This document shows, in pieces, positions 54,768 to 64,000 of a stretch of 64,000 nt of DNA (the stretch's first letter is position 1; every line of letters starts with the position of its first letter). Origin of the DNA: Pegoplata infirma. Its lineage: Eukaryota > Arthropoda > Insecta > Diptera > Anthomyiidae. Location of the stretch: NCBI GenBank assembly GCA_963921195.1, contig OY992539.1, forward strand, positions 155,342,162 to 155,406,161, in the 5' to 3' direction. The notes under the pieces are model-generated. The model was given only the letters and a program-made list of their open reading frames with translations. It was not told the origin of the DNA and did no database searches. The translations under genes were made by a program, and so were the position numbers.

Positions 54768-56518
54768 CACAGTGGGTTCGATGGTACCCAAAATGGCGAT
54801 TAATTCAGATAAGCAGTAGTTTTAGAATATTATATTTTTTTATTGATGACATAATATAAACACGTAAAAATACACATTTTGGAAAAAAAAATTGGAAAAA
54901 AAATTTTTTTTTAACCTGTTAGGCGTTTTTTTGTTTTTCGGAAAAAAGGGTTATAGTTCACAATTTTTGCTGTAACTTTGGAATGAAAAGCGATAAATTA
55001 ATAAAAAAAATGTAAATTAAAGTGCACATAATGTGCTGTCAAAGTAATTAAAGAAATAACGCATAATATATATTTATATTATTATAATTTTTTTTAAAAT
55101 CCAATTTTTGTTTTTCACAAAATCTCATAAATGTACAAATTTATCTGAAAAAAGTGATTTATGGGAATATTATAGTTTTTATTAAGGAATTATCATAAAT
55201 ACATAAAAACACAGCATTTTAGAAAAAAAAATTTAGCAAAAAAAATTATTTTTTAATCTTTTAGTCGTTTTTTATGTTTTTGGAAAAAAGCACGAAACCC
55301 TTGAACATGTAATAAAGCTACAAAAAACAAATGGAGGGGACGTTTTTTTCGCGTAGGGGGTAGGGTTTACCAGGAGACTATGGGGGACACCTTCCCCTCG
55401 CGATAAACGTTGCCAAAAAAATAGATGTCAGTTTTTGCACCTAATTAATACAAATTTATCATTATTTAAATTATTTTTTCTATACACGCCCCCAAAAAGG
55501 GGCGGACCGAAAAAATTGGCATTCCTGATCCCCCTTGGTTCAAATTCAGGTCGATGAACTTCATATGGCATTAAAATGTTTCAATTATTGAACAAATATA
55601 CAAATAAAACTTGTAAAAAAAATATTTTTCTGGGGTAGTTTTAGTTCTTCAAGGGGGAACTTTTTCCCCCCTGGTCCGATTTTGCTCGTTCAAGAACTTA
55701 ACCAGCCTATGATCATTATACATATTTGTGACAAACTTCAGGATTCTAGCTCTTGTTTTATGTACTTTATGGTGTGCTAAACAACAGACGGACGGACGGA
55801 CACACGGTTAGTCACAGAATGTCTTAGAATCGATCAGTGATCAATAACATACACTTTATTGGGTCCTAGACCCATATTTCGATGCGTTACATACGGAATG
55901 ACAAAGTGAGTGTAAGCCCATACTGTAGTTGAAGGGTATAAACACACATATAATGGATTTGTTTAATAAATGATACCCAGACTTTTTACACAAAAATGGG
56001 AATAAAAAAAAAGGGCCGGGCATTGTCCGTACTTTTTTTTCTTTTAAATAAAAGCTGATATCCTATACTTTTTTAAAATCCACAAAACTAAATCCAACTA
56101 TTACTAACTTAATATGTGTGGCCCATTAAATATGGAAAATATCCCAATTTTGGACCCTTTTTAAAAAAATTATTAAAAACGTTGACACACAATTTTTATA
56201 AACAAAAAAATTTAAAAATTTAGCTTAATCCCTGGTGTTTAAGGTTCCATTATAAAACATTTTCTTTTAAAAGACTTAATACCACTAATAATCGCTTAAA
56301 TTGTAAAAAATTTAAATTTTTTTACTTTTTTCAAAAACTGCAATAATTTGTTAACTTTGACAGCTCACCGAAAAAAAAGTAAACAACTTAGTTGATTGAT
56401 TTTGATAACTAGTGTTGCAGAATTTTATATACTTTTACCCCATACCAAATTTTATAACAAAAACTTCATTTATAAATTTCAATTAATCGCCACTTTGGCA
56501 CCATTTGAACCCAATGTG
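54768..56518. mobile_element. Transib-like non-autonomous element, TSD CAGCG
   Basis: It begins CACAGTGGGTTC and ends GAACCCAATGTG; the inverted ends continue to AATGGCGATTAATT / AATTAATCGCCACTTT, about 38 bp in all. CAGCG flanks both sides (54763-54767, 56519-56523), and the empty site CGGTTCAGCGGTTCAAAAG is present at 40830. A 38-bp TIR starting CAC.NTG and a 5-bp GC-rich duplication are the features of Transib elements. The interior is AT-rich, includes an F3 repeat (55325-55943), and has no transposase. Confidence 0.8.
55325..55943 (+). mobile_element. Mini-me-type repeat F3 inside the Transib-like element
   Basis: It carries CACCTTCCCCTCGCGATAAA, CGCCCCCAAAAAGGGGCGGA, GTTCTTCAAGGGGGAACTTT, CAGACGGACGGACGGACACA and ends GTAGTTGAAGGGTATAAA. 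The ACAAGTAA 5' hairpin end is missing. Confidence 0.75.
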
Positions 56519-56878
56519 CAGCGGTTCAAAAGTTATGAACGAAAATGTAAGCACATCTCAAAAATTTCAGTACATTCAACATAACCTAAAAATACAAAAT
56601 GCTTTAATTCGGCTTCTGGTTGGCATATGTGAACATAATTGAACACCAAATGGTATTTAAACAAGTACGAACATATTTTTTGACAAAAAAGGAAAAAAAA
56701 TCGCGGATTTTTTTTACCAAATTTTTTTTTCGCGGAAATTTTTTTTTTTTCAAAAAAATTTTTTTTTTTTCAAAAGTAATTTCCTTTCAAATAAAGTTTT
56801 TTGCAATAATCTTTTTGATATTGTGGAGGGTATCACTACATTCGGCAAGGCCGAATTTAACTTTTTTACTTGTTTTAA

Positions 56879-57600
56879 TTTCAAGTTGCTTGACAATTTT
56901 TCTATAACTTTCTTGCGACTTTGGAAGACTTTTGATCTGATTGTTTCTCAGAACTTTCAGACTGCAGTAATTTTCCACTTGTTCTTTTAAAAGGGTGAAC
57001 AAGGGATTTATGTCCTTCACCTTAACAACAAAAAATTGGAGGTGGCTTGGGAACGTATTCAACCGTAGCTACATTTTGCTCTTGAGCACCAGTATTATCT
57101 TCATTTCGAAGACTAAAAAACTTACTTTTAGAAGACGGCTCTTTGTCTAACCAATAAGAGTTATTAGTTGTCTTTTTCTTGGTACGTTTTTTTATTGTAA
57201 ACTTGAGTCCAATTTTGAAGGCAGCAGCAACGTATGTTGAGGGCTCAACATCTGGCTGCGTTTCTGATCCGATTTCACGAGCAAGTTCTGTCTTATAGAC
57301 ATGGCTTTGAGCATGCATATTTTTTAAATAATTTTCAGCCTTAAGGTTGGCTTTATCTTTTTTTGTAATAATAAAACTGCAATTCATACTGTCGATTCTT
57401 TTAGCAAGTTTGGCGTTTGTTTTTTTCCAAGAACTGAACATGGTTTTTTTAAACATATGTACTTAGTCTTTCTCGCGGTTTTTCTTAATTTTTATTAGTA
57501 CTTGAATTTTTATTTTGACTTTCCTTTGATTTTGGGATACGATTTGACTTTTTTTCGTATTAGAATCGTTTTTGGGCTTTTCGGAATTTTCTGCGGGAGA
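56879..57600 (-). pseudogene. Jockey-type LINE ORF1 (gag-like) relic
   Basis: On the minus strand an open frame (57456-57022) starts MFKKTMFSSWKKTNAKLAK and continues lysine-rich to NVATVEYVPKPPPIFCC. A shift of one base then gives VVKVKDINPLFTLLKEQVEN, YCSLKVLRNNQIKSLPKSQE and SYRKIVKQLEIK, ending against the F1 repeat at 56878. The PPPI..V..VKDINPL...LLKE...KVL.NNQ.K..PK....YRKIVK pattern is the conserved start of the gag/PRE_C2HC-type nucleic-acid-binding region of Jockey-clade ORF1 proteins. The zinc knuckles and ORF2 are missing. A further short lysine-rich frame (ENSEKPKNDSNTKKSQIVSQ, near 57600-57520) may be the upstream part of ORF1 in another frame. Confidence 0.65.
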
Positions 57601-57787
57601 TTTTAAATTAAAATTGATTTTCCCGCATTTTCAATTGTTGGTGTAGATGGCATCCCTCAAACTAAAAGAGCAGTTTTTAATTGAGCTTTAAATAAAGCTT
57701 AAATATAAAGCCCTAAGCTAAGACAATAATCTTTTGGTTTAGAGCTTTTCCCCAAATGTAACAGTCTGGTAGCATTGAATGGTATAC

Positions 57788-58240
57788 AAGTAAAAAAGTA
57801 AAATTCGGTCTTGCCGAATGTATTGACGCCCTCCACAATTTAAAAAAGATTATTGCTAAAATCTTTATTTAAAAGGAAATTACTTTTGAAAAAAAAAAAA
57901 AAAAATTAAAAAAATTTTCCGCGAAAAAAAAGTTGGTAAAAAAAAATCCGCGATTTTTTTTTTTTTTTTTGACAAAAAATATGATCGCACTTGTTTAAAT
58001 ACCATTCGGTGTTCAATTCTGTTCACATATGTCAACCCGCAGCTGAGGTAAAGCATTTTGTATTTTTAGGTTATGTTGAATGCACCAACATTTTTGAGGT
58101 TTCCTTACATTTTCGTTCATAACTTTTAAACCGCTGAACCGATATCGCTCAAATGCAATACCAAACTTCTCAGGAGAACTTCCAACAAATATGTCAGTCA
58201 TCTCCGTATAATATTTTGGCCGTGATCACCATTTCCGGGC
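57788..58240 (+). mobile_element. Mini-me-type repeat F1, copy D, truncated
   Basis: It starts TACAAGTAAAAAAGTAAAAT with hairpin TTCGGTCTTGCCGAA and runs through TTCATAACTTTTAAACCGCT and ATATCGCTCAAATGCAATAC to AGTCATCTCCGTATAATATT. The (GTCY)n and (TA)n end is missing. Confidence 0.8.
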
Positions 58241-59093
58241 ATCGCACAGTGTTGCGTCTTCATGAAAAGAGTGGCCAAAAATAGAAGGAGTTAAGTTAGA
58301 CCGTTAAAATTTGCAACACTTGTTAAGATCGATAAGATCAAGAAAAATTTTGAATTTGGTAAATATCCGCCCAAGGATTTGTATCCTTCCCATATATCCT
58401 GAAATTAAAATATGGCATAAAATAAAAACTAAAACTTTAATCTTCATGTTATTTATTGCAGTTATTACCTATAATGCCATTAATTATTCTACTAAATTTT
58501 GTCAAATTCGGAGCAAGGATACGCCTAGCTCAAAAATGTCCTTTTTAAAAAAAAGTTCAGAAAATGGGTAAAAATTAAAGTTATTTTATGAAAACCCAAC
58601 TGTTATAATATGCCAAATGCATTTACCAAAATTTGTGCAAATCGGAACTAGGATATGCCCTTCTCGAAATTATCCTTTTTTAAAAAAGTCAAGAAAAAGT
58701 GTAAAATTCAAATACCTTCATGAATTTTTGCATCGGCAACACTTAGAATATACCTCAAATCTTAATCAAATGAAAAAATTGAAGTAAGGATGTAATTCAT
58801 AAATTAAAAATGTCCTTAAAAAATTAAAAAAAAAAAGTTTAAAAAATCCTTCGTACTTCATGAAATTCTGTTCTGATAATGTTGAAAATACCTTAATTGA
58901 AGCAAGGATTTTCCTTAACTTATCCTTAGGAAATTCTTAGCGAATAAATGTCCTTTTTATAAAGACTTGAGAAAATTCAGGGAAATCCTTTGACCTTAAA
59001 ACTATCAATAATTCACAACACTTTTTGCACGTAGTATTTACAATACGTTTAATATTTTTTTAGGTTTGATCTTAAAAAGACCTTTATAAAATA
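58241..59093. other. AT-rich filler
   Basis: GTGGCCAAAAATAGAAGGAG near 58270 resembles GCGGCTAAAAATAGAAGAAG near 52676, so part may be repetitive. Several TCCTTTTTAAAAAA / CAAGGAT blocks recur at 58370-58990 with no clear unit. No coding sequence. Confidence 0.35.
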
Positions 59094-59485
59094 ACCCACC
59101 AAAAAATACTGCTTGCCTAAAAGCAGGTTTGTAAGGGAGTGATTTTTGTTGTCTGCTTACAAACCTGCTTACGTATAGCATGATATTTGTTCGCAATGTC
59201 CCACTTTAGAGCATTTCTTTCGAGCGCTTATATCGGTGCAATGAATATGAATTGAAATCATGCCTTTTCTTAAATATTTTTAGTATTTTTTAAGTCACTG
59301 CCATACTTTACTGCAACCGGTATGCAGGTTAGTATGCCAACAAAATCTCTCCCTTACACTACTGCATACGGTATGCAGCTGTATATGCGAATGTCATAAT
59401 AAAAACAACAACATCAAAAATCATTCGCTTACACAAGTACATTCTTGTATGCACTGCTTCCAAAATCTCGATTATTTTTTGCTGG
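59094..59485. mobile_element. Short element with CCCAGCAAAAAAT-type ends
   Basis: Left CCCACCAAAAAATACTGC and right TTATTTTTTGCTGGG are imperfect inverted ends of the same kind as the 10307-13964 element. The interior has inverted AAGCAGGTTTGTAAG / CTTACAAACCTGCTT and repeated TGCATAC/GTATGCAG motifs. A further left-type end CCCAGCAAAAAATAAAGG lies at 60029 without a recognised partner. Confidence 0.5.
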
Positions 59486-60465
59486 GAAGCAAGTAAAAAT
59501 ATAATACAACGTACTTCCTCAACAAAATCTTACTAAATAAAAGTCTGCATCTGTTAATGTACAACTTGTGTCTAGCCAAGCATCTAATTTGTGTCAGGAC
59601 TGGATGACAAATAATGGTTCTTGGACCAAATTAAATAAAATTTAAAATTTAACCGACTGATTCATATTGCATTCCGACTTATTATATGTGTTACATAACT
59701 ATTTTTCGCAAAACATTTCAAATTATCAAGGACAACTGCTGCATCTTGGTGTTTTACTTTAAGCCGTTCGTTAAAAAAATTTACTAATTTATATTCGGGT
59801 TCCCACAAAAAAAAAAAAAATGTTGATTAAAAAAAAAGTGGAAAAACGTGGACGAGTTCTTTCGTTATTTTTAATCTACATACTTGTACCAATATTTTCT
59901 GCAAAGAACTAAGCGCGCCAATGACGGCCACAAAAGTAGCTGACTATCAAATATGAAATTTGCAAAATAAATTATTATTTTCTTTGGAACTCACTTTATA
60001 ACAGCGTTACTTGCCATATGATTAACTTCCCAGCAAAAAATAAAGGAAGTAGTCCAAATCAAACCACTTCTGAAGTACTCCAAAAAAGTTAACCCCTGAT
60101 TTATTATTCAAATGGAGATACTTTTAAACAACTTCCAAAAATTGATATATAATGTCATAAATTATGGCTTGCACCACTTCCAAATATAGACATTAGTATG
60201 CACTTCCTCACTAAAGAAATCTCCACTATAAAACTTCATTAAAAAATTTGGAAATTATCAATAATTAATAAAAATTGGTTATTTTACAAATGCTTTATAT
60301 TTAAAAATGACATGAAATAATTCAATTAAGGAATGTATTTATAAATTATATTAAGCTTCTTACGTATAGTAAGGAAATATCATGAAAATTCCGAATATTA
60401 GGTTTGCTTTTTGTTTTCTATAGCTTTTTCCTACAGCTTTTTTTTGGTAATATCCAAGTTTATCA

Positions 60466-61740
60466 GGCCGTTCATGAATCCACAACGAAATTGGATTGAA
60501 AACGAAATTCAAATCCGTTTCCAATTTTCGAAGCGTTCATGAAACCGTGACGAATTGCTTTGTTCGAAAAAAAATATCTATTTCTTCGAACTTAGCGGAG
60601 ACACATGTATTTACAAAATACGACTCTGTTTTTGCAAATACATAGTCGTATTTTATAACAACTCTGTTTGAAAGTCAAGGTCAGAGTTGTAATAATGCAG
60701 TTTGTAAAAAGAAAAATAATTTGTTAACAAATAATCTGTCAAGCATTTGTTTTGAATTAAATTTTTTTGATTATTGATCCACTAAGGAAGGGATTTTATA
60801 CAAATCCATCTTTTGTTTTCCTTAAGTCTAATATATACTTAGGATCTTGTATTTTGTATGGAAATATACCAGTTGCTTCAGTTTTTTCCTTTTTTATGAT
60901 TTTTTTTTAAACATCGGTAACTTTTTCCCATTTGGACTCTTATTATTTTTTGCGCCCAATTTCGAAATCGAAATACTTGTCCGACTAAAGATTTTTTTTC
61001 TTTAATAAGCTGAAGTGTGTATGATACTTTTTTTAAGAATTTTAAGTATTAAGGGCTTTTTGCATTTGAAAAAGTTCGTAAAAAAGCCTTTCATAACTTT
61101 TCAATTCACATTTTCCGAATCACATGAAATCCAATTTGTTGGTCTGTTGTTTACGTTTTCAGTCAAAATTAAAATCGAATAACTAAACTTTTAAAATTAT
61201 AGAAAAAAGTGCATTCGTTTTACTTTTATGGAAGTTAAATCTAGGACACAAAAAAAATTTGGAAATTTTATTTTCACATTTTTTAATATGAATTACTTTT
61301 GTTTATATTTAAGGTTTTAAAACACAAATCCCTTCGATATATCGGGATTCATTTCCACAAACTCATGAAGAACTAACTGCATTTTGCTCATTAATTTTGT
61401 ACCTCCCCATAAAAAAAGCAGGAAAAATGTTTTAGTAAAAAGTCGAAAACAAAAAAGAACATCTTATTCACATTTTTTCATTTAAGTTTTGTTTTTAATT
61501 TTTTTTTTAAATTAATTATTTTCAACTTTTCTTACAAATCCCCGAAGCCAAACGTTGACGAAAATTTTCCAACTGTCAAACCAACTGGATGGAATTCATG
61601 AACGCACATTTTCGTTTTCGAACGGAAATTTTCTCATTTTCTCTTTGATTGGAATTGGATTGGATTTATAAACACACACAGCTGATTTCCGTGAAAAAGT
61701 GTTGTCAAACCAATCCGCATTGGTTTCATAAACGCCCCGT
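60466..61740. mobile_element. Element with repeated GTTCATGAA subterminal motifs
   Basis: Left GGCCGTTCATGAATCC and right GGTTTCATAAACGCCCC are inverted. Further copies of CGTTCATGAAACC, ATTCATGAACGCAC and ATTTATAAACACAC occur within 150 bp of each end, and GGATTGGATT/AATTGGATTG pairs too. The interior is AT-rich without a readable protein. The duplication is unclear. Confidence 0.6.
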
Positions 61741-62679
61741 ATGACTATTATAAACTCGGTTTTAGCAATAGCACTGTTTTCGCATAACCGTATATACGCT
61801 TACCTATACAAATTTTAAACTACGCTTATTTTTAACTTGTATAATTATTGGCATTAAATTTAAGTTTCAATAAAAAGTGAAGCCAAGTTCGCATTTGAAA
61901 ATAAAATGTTTTTTTCCGTGTTTGCTTAAATAAACTTTGACATTCAACAAAAGTGGTGCCAAAAAAATTTAAAATTTTAATGTTAAAATATAAACGGTTA
62001 TGCGAAAACAGGGCAAATGTTTCTTGCTATCAAAATATATGGTTAAACGAATCAGAAAACAATGTTTCAACTAAACCGTGTTTTACCATAGCAATGCGAA
62101 TGCGCTATAATCCCGTATTCTCATACACGTCTTTTAATTTTAAATTAAACGACTCGTTTAGTATTTATTCCATTACAACGAAATGACACTATATGCACTG
62201 AAAAAAATAGCTTCGTGAAATTAATGAAAATTGACTTAACCTTAATGAAAAATGACTCACGTTTTCAACCGAAGACAGGTTTCATTTGATTAATGAAACT
62301 GGTGTCATTAAAGTTCCTTTCAATGAAAACTTGCACATAAATAATGAAAATATTCGAAGAACTTGTTTGAAACGTTTTTCATAAAATGTATGAAAATATC
62401 CATTGATTAAATGTGGAATAGTAGTTGGTATTGAGCGTATGATAATTGCTTTTTACAAGTAACTGGTTGCTAACTTTATTAAGGTTTTGATATGGGAATT
62501 ACGATAAATTCATGTTGGTTAAAGTTATCAAAATTTCCATAGAAAGCCCCTAATCAAGTTAAGAACAAGTTACCTAAAAACAGCACGTATCATACACCCA
62601 TAAGTGAAAATTTGCATTAATAACAATTTTGGTAAGTCACATGTAACCATCACTGTAACCGTCACAGAAATTTTATTTA

Positions 62680-62895
62680 GGGGCATGTCACAGACTCAAT
62701 TCCGATCGGATTTGAAAAAAAGTCGTTACTCGTAAAACGCAAAACAATTTTTTTTCGGAATGAAATCACTTTCAAAAATCAAAGTGGAATTGAATTGCTA
62801 AAAGTGGTTTCATTCCGAAAAAAGTATTTGCTTTGCGTTTTACGAGTGAACCACTTATTCCACTTCCCAACGGAATTGAGTCTGTGACATGACCC
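62680..62895. mobile_element. PIF/Harbinger-type MITE, TSD TTA
   Basis: Left GGGGCATGTCACAGACTCAA and right TTGAGTCTGTGACATGACCC are inverted and continue inward (TTCCG, then TCACTTT.AAAATC). TTA flanks both sides (62677-62679, 62896-62898). It is 216 bp long, with a second inverted block around CGTAAAACGCAAA / TTTGCGTTTTACG. Confidence 0.75.
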
Positions 62896-63334
62896 TTAAT
62901 TGACACATTTTATGGTGTTCACCTAGTTTTTACAAACAACAAAATTTTACTCCAAACTTAAATTGGTCTGAATTGCCATATAAGGTAAACTATAAAAGAC
63001 AAAAACGCGATGACTTTAAAAACACGTGCTGCCAAAACGTAGCAACAACGTAGCAATGGAACAACACAAATTACCCTACATTTCATCACAAAATTTTAAT
63101 GACTTAAAAAACTATTTTTCTGTTGCAAATCTATCTATATATCATGAAATCCAGCAAAGATTTTATAAAATCTGACCGAGGGTCTTCAAATTTATCTAAT
63201 TTTTTGTACACATGTGCTCTATAGAGCCAATTAAACATATCCATTTTCAGTTTTTTATATTTAAAAAAAATCGCGATTTTTTCGCGAATATAATTTTCTT
63301 CAAAAATTGAAAAAATCAAAAAAGTATGCTACTT

Positions 63335-64000
63335 TGAATAGCCATATCTTCGGAAGTATCTATCGGATTTCTTCAATTCAAAAAGCATTCTATTCAGGCG
63401 ATAGTCTTACTTTATAATAATGTAATAAAAAAAAATATTTTTAAAAAAAATTGCATTTTTGATGCATTTTTGATGCAAATGCATTTTTTGGATGCATTTT
63501 TTAAAACTTTCTCCCCCTTCAATTTTTTTTAAACCTACATAAATCGAAAATATAGCATTTTTTACACAAAATTGCGTACAGCTTTTTTTGTGACGGAGTT
63601 TCGTAAAAATTTTGTAATATTTTTAAAAATACCTTATTGGTTTTTCCATACAATTTTTTCATAAAATTCATAAAATAAAAAAAAAAAATTTAGTCTAAGG
63701 AAAAGCTACTTAAGCATTTTTTAAAAAAATCACGAAAGTTTTGTGAAAAGCCGTCACAAAAAAAAATGTACTCAATTTTATGTAAAAAATGCTATATTTC
63801 CAATTAATGCAGGTTTCAAACAAATTGAAGGGGGAGAAAGTTTTAAAAAATGCATCCAAAAATTGCATTTGCATCAAAAATGCATTTTTTTAAAAAAATA
63901 TTTTTTGTTAGTGCATTGGTATAAAAACGGATAATTAGTTGAATCGAATGCTTTTTGAGTCGTAGAAATCCGATAGATACTTTCGAAGAAATGGCTTTTT
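63335..64000. mobile_element. Foldback element cut by the window end
   Basis: AGCCATATCTTCGGAAGTAT followed by CTATCGGATTTCT on the left pairs with AGAAATCCGATAGATACTTT and CGAAGAAATGGCT on the right. Further pairs include TTGCATTTTTGATGCA and CTTTCTCCCCCTTCAATT. The centre is near 63670. The right terminus lies at or beyond 64000. Confidence 0.75.

Larger units (their letters stand above)
54498..56878 (-). mobile_element. Mini-me-type repeat F1, copy C, split by a Transib-like element
   Basis: It runs from TATACCCTCCACTTAGTGAT to TTCAGCG (54767), then from CAGCGGTTCAAAAGTTATGA (56519) to TTCGGCAAGGCCGAATTTAA and TTACTTGTTTT. It is otherwise colinear with copy B at 40548-41180. Confidence 0.85.
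46542..64000 (+). other. DIP2 intron continuing beyond the window
   Basis: No further exon with a DIP2-like peptide and splice sites was recognised in 17.5 kb. The content is transposons, listed separately, and AT-rich filler. Confidence 0.55.

Noticed and set aside
56620..56907. Phe/Lys-rich + strand frame and its shorter copy near 40989
   Set aside because: Both are translations of the A/T-run end of the F1 repeat; the shared 'protein' only reflects the repeat.
61953..62186. 77-codon + strand frame
   Set aside because: No domain, no splice sites in phase with DIP2, and composition like the surrounding AT-rich DNA.

Overview
This window looks like nuclear DNA from a dipteran insect. Three points support that. 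(1) Three short exons on the + strand (6955-7083, 43924-44117, 46454-46541) encode a conserved N-terminal stretch of the disco-interacting protein 2 family (DIP2), with compatible splice phases. (2) There are many elements with (TA)n and (GTCY)n cores, which is the signature of the dipteran mini-me/INE repeats. (3) The LINE fragments (Jockey/CR1-like and RTE-like) are of insect type. The DNA is strongly AT-rich. A calyptrate fly is my guess, not a result. No rRNA gene, intact tRNA gene, CRISPR array or bacterial-style operon is present.

Layout. 1-6954 is the intron upstream of the first exon: a CATATATG-rich element carrying two foldback elements, one of which holds further nested elements. 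7084-43923 is one 36.8-kb DIP2 intron made almost wholly of nested transposons. 7.5-9.5 kb holds small elements, including a piggyBac-type MITE. 9.5-15.7 kb is a stack about six deep. 16.3-21.5 kb has TA-flanked elements, two foldback elements sharing one target site, a broken minus-strand coding remnant (19944-20390) and endonuclease pieces of a LINE. 22.4-37.4 kb is a minisatellite split by a LINE end and by a CATATATG element that now contains a 4.9-kb foldback, two adjacent hAT-like elements, a head-to-head foldback pair and another hAT. 39.2 kb has a possible minus-strand terminal exon, and 40.4-42.3 kb a hAT-like element. 44118-46453 is the second intron, with an RTE endonuclease relic. 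From 46542 to the end is a third intron (at least 17.5 kb) with a 5.1-kb hAT-like element, a Transib-like element with exact 5-bp target duplication, a Jockey-type ORF1 relic, a PIF/Harbinger-type MITE and a foldback cut by the window edge.

Main pattern. Many insertions can be delimited to the base by terminal inverted repeats plus target-site duplications (8 bp for hAT-like, TA, TTA/TAA, TTAA, and 5 bp for Transib-like). Several uninserted paralogous sites lie in the same window. Recurrent oddities are subterminal arrays of a short motif that differs from family to family, long near-perfect foldbacks inside transcribed introns, and degenerate tRNA-like segments inside two TIR elements. No intact transposase was seen, so every element here appears non-autonomous.
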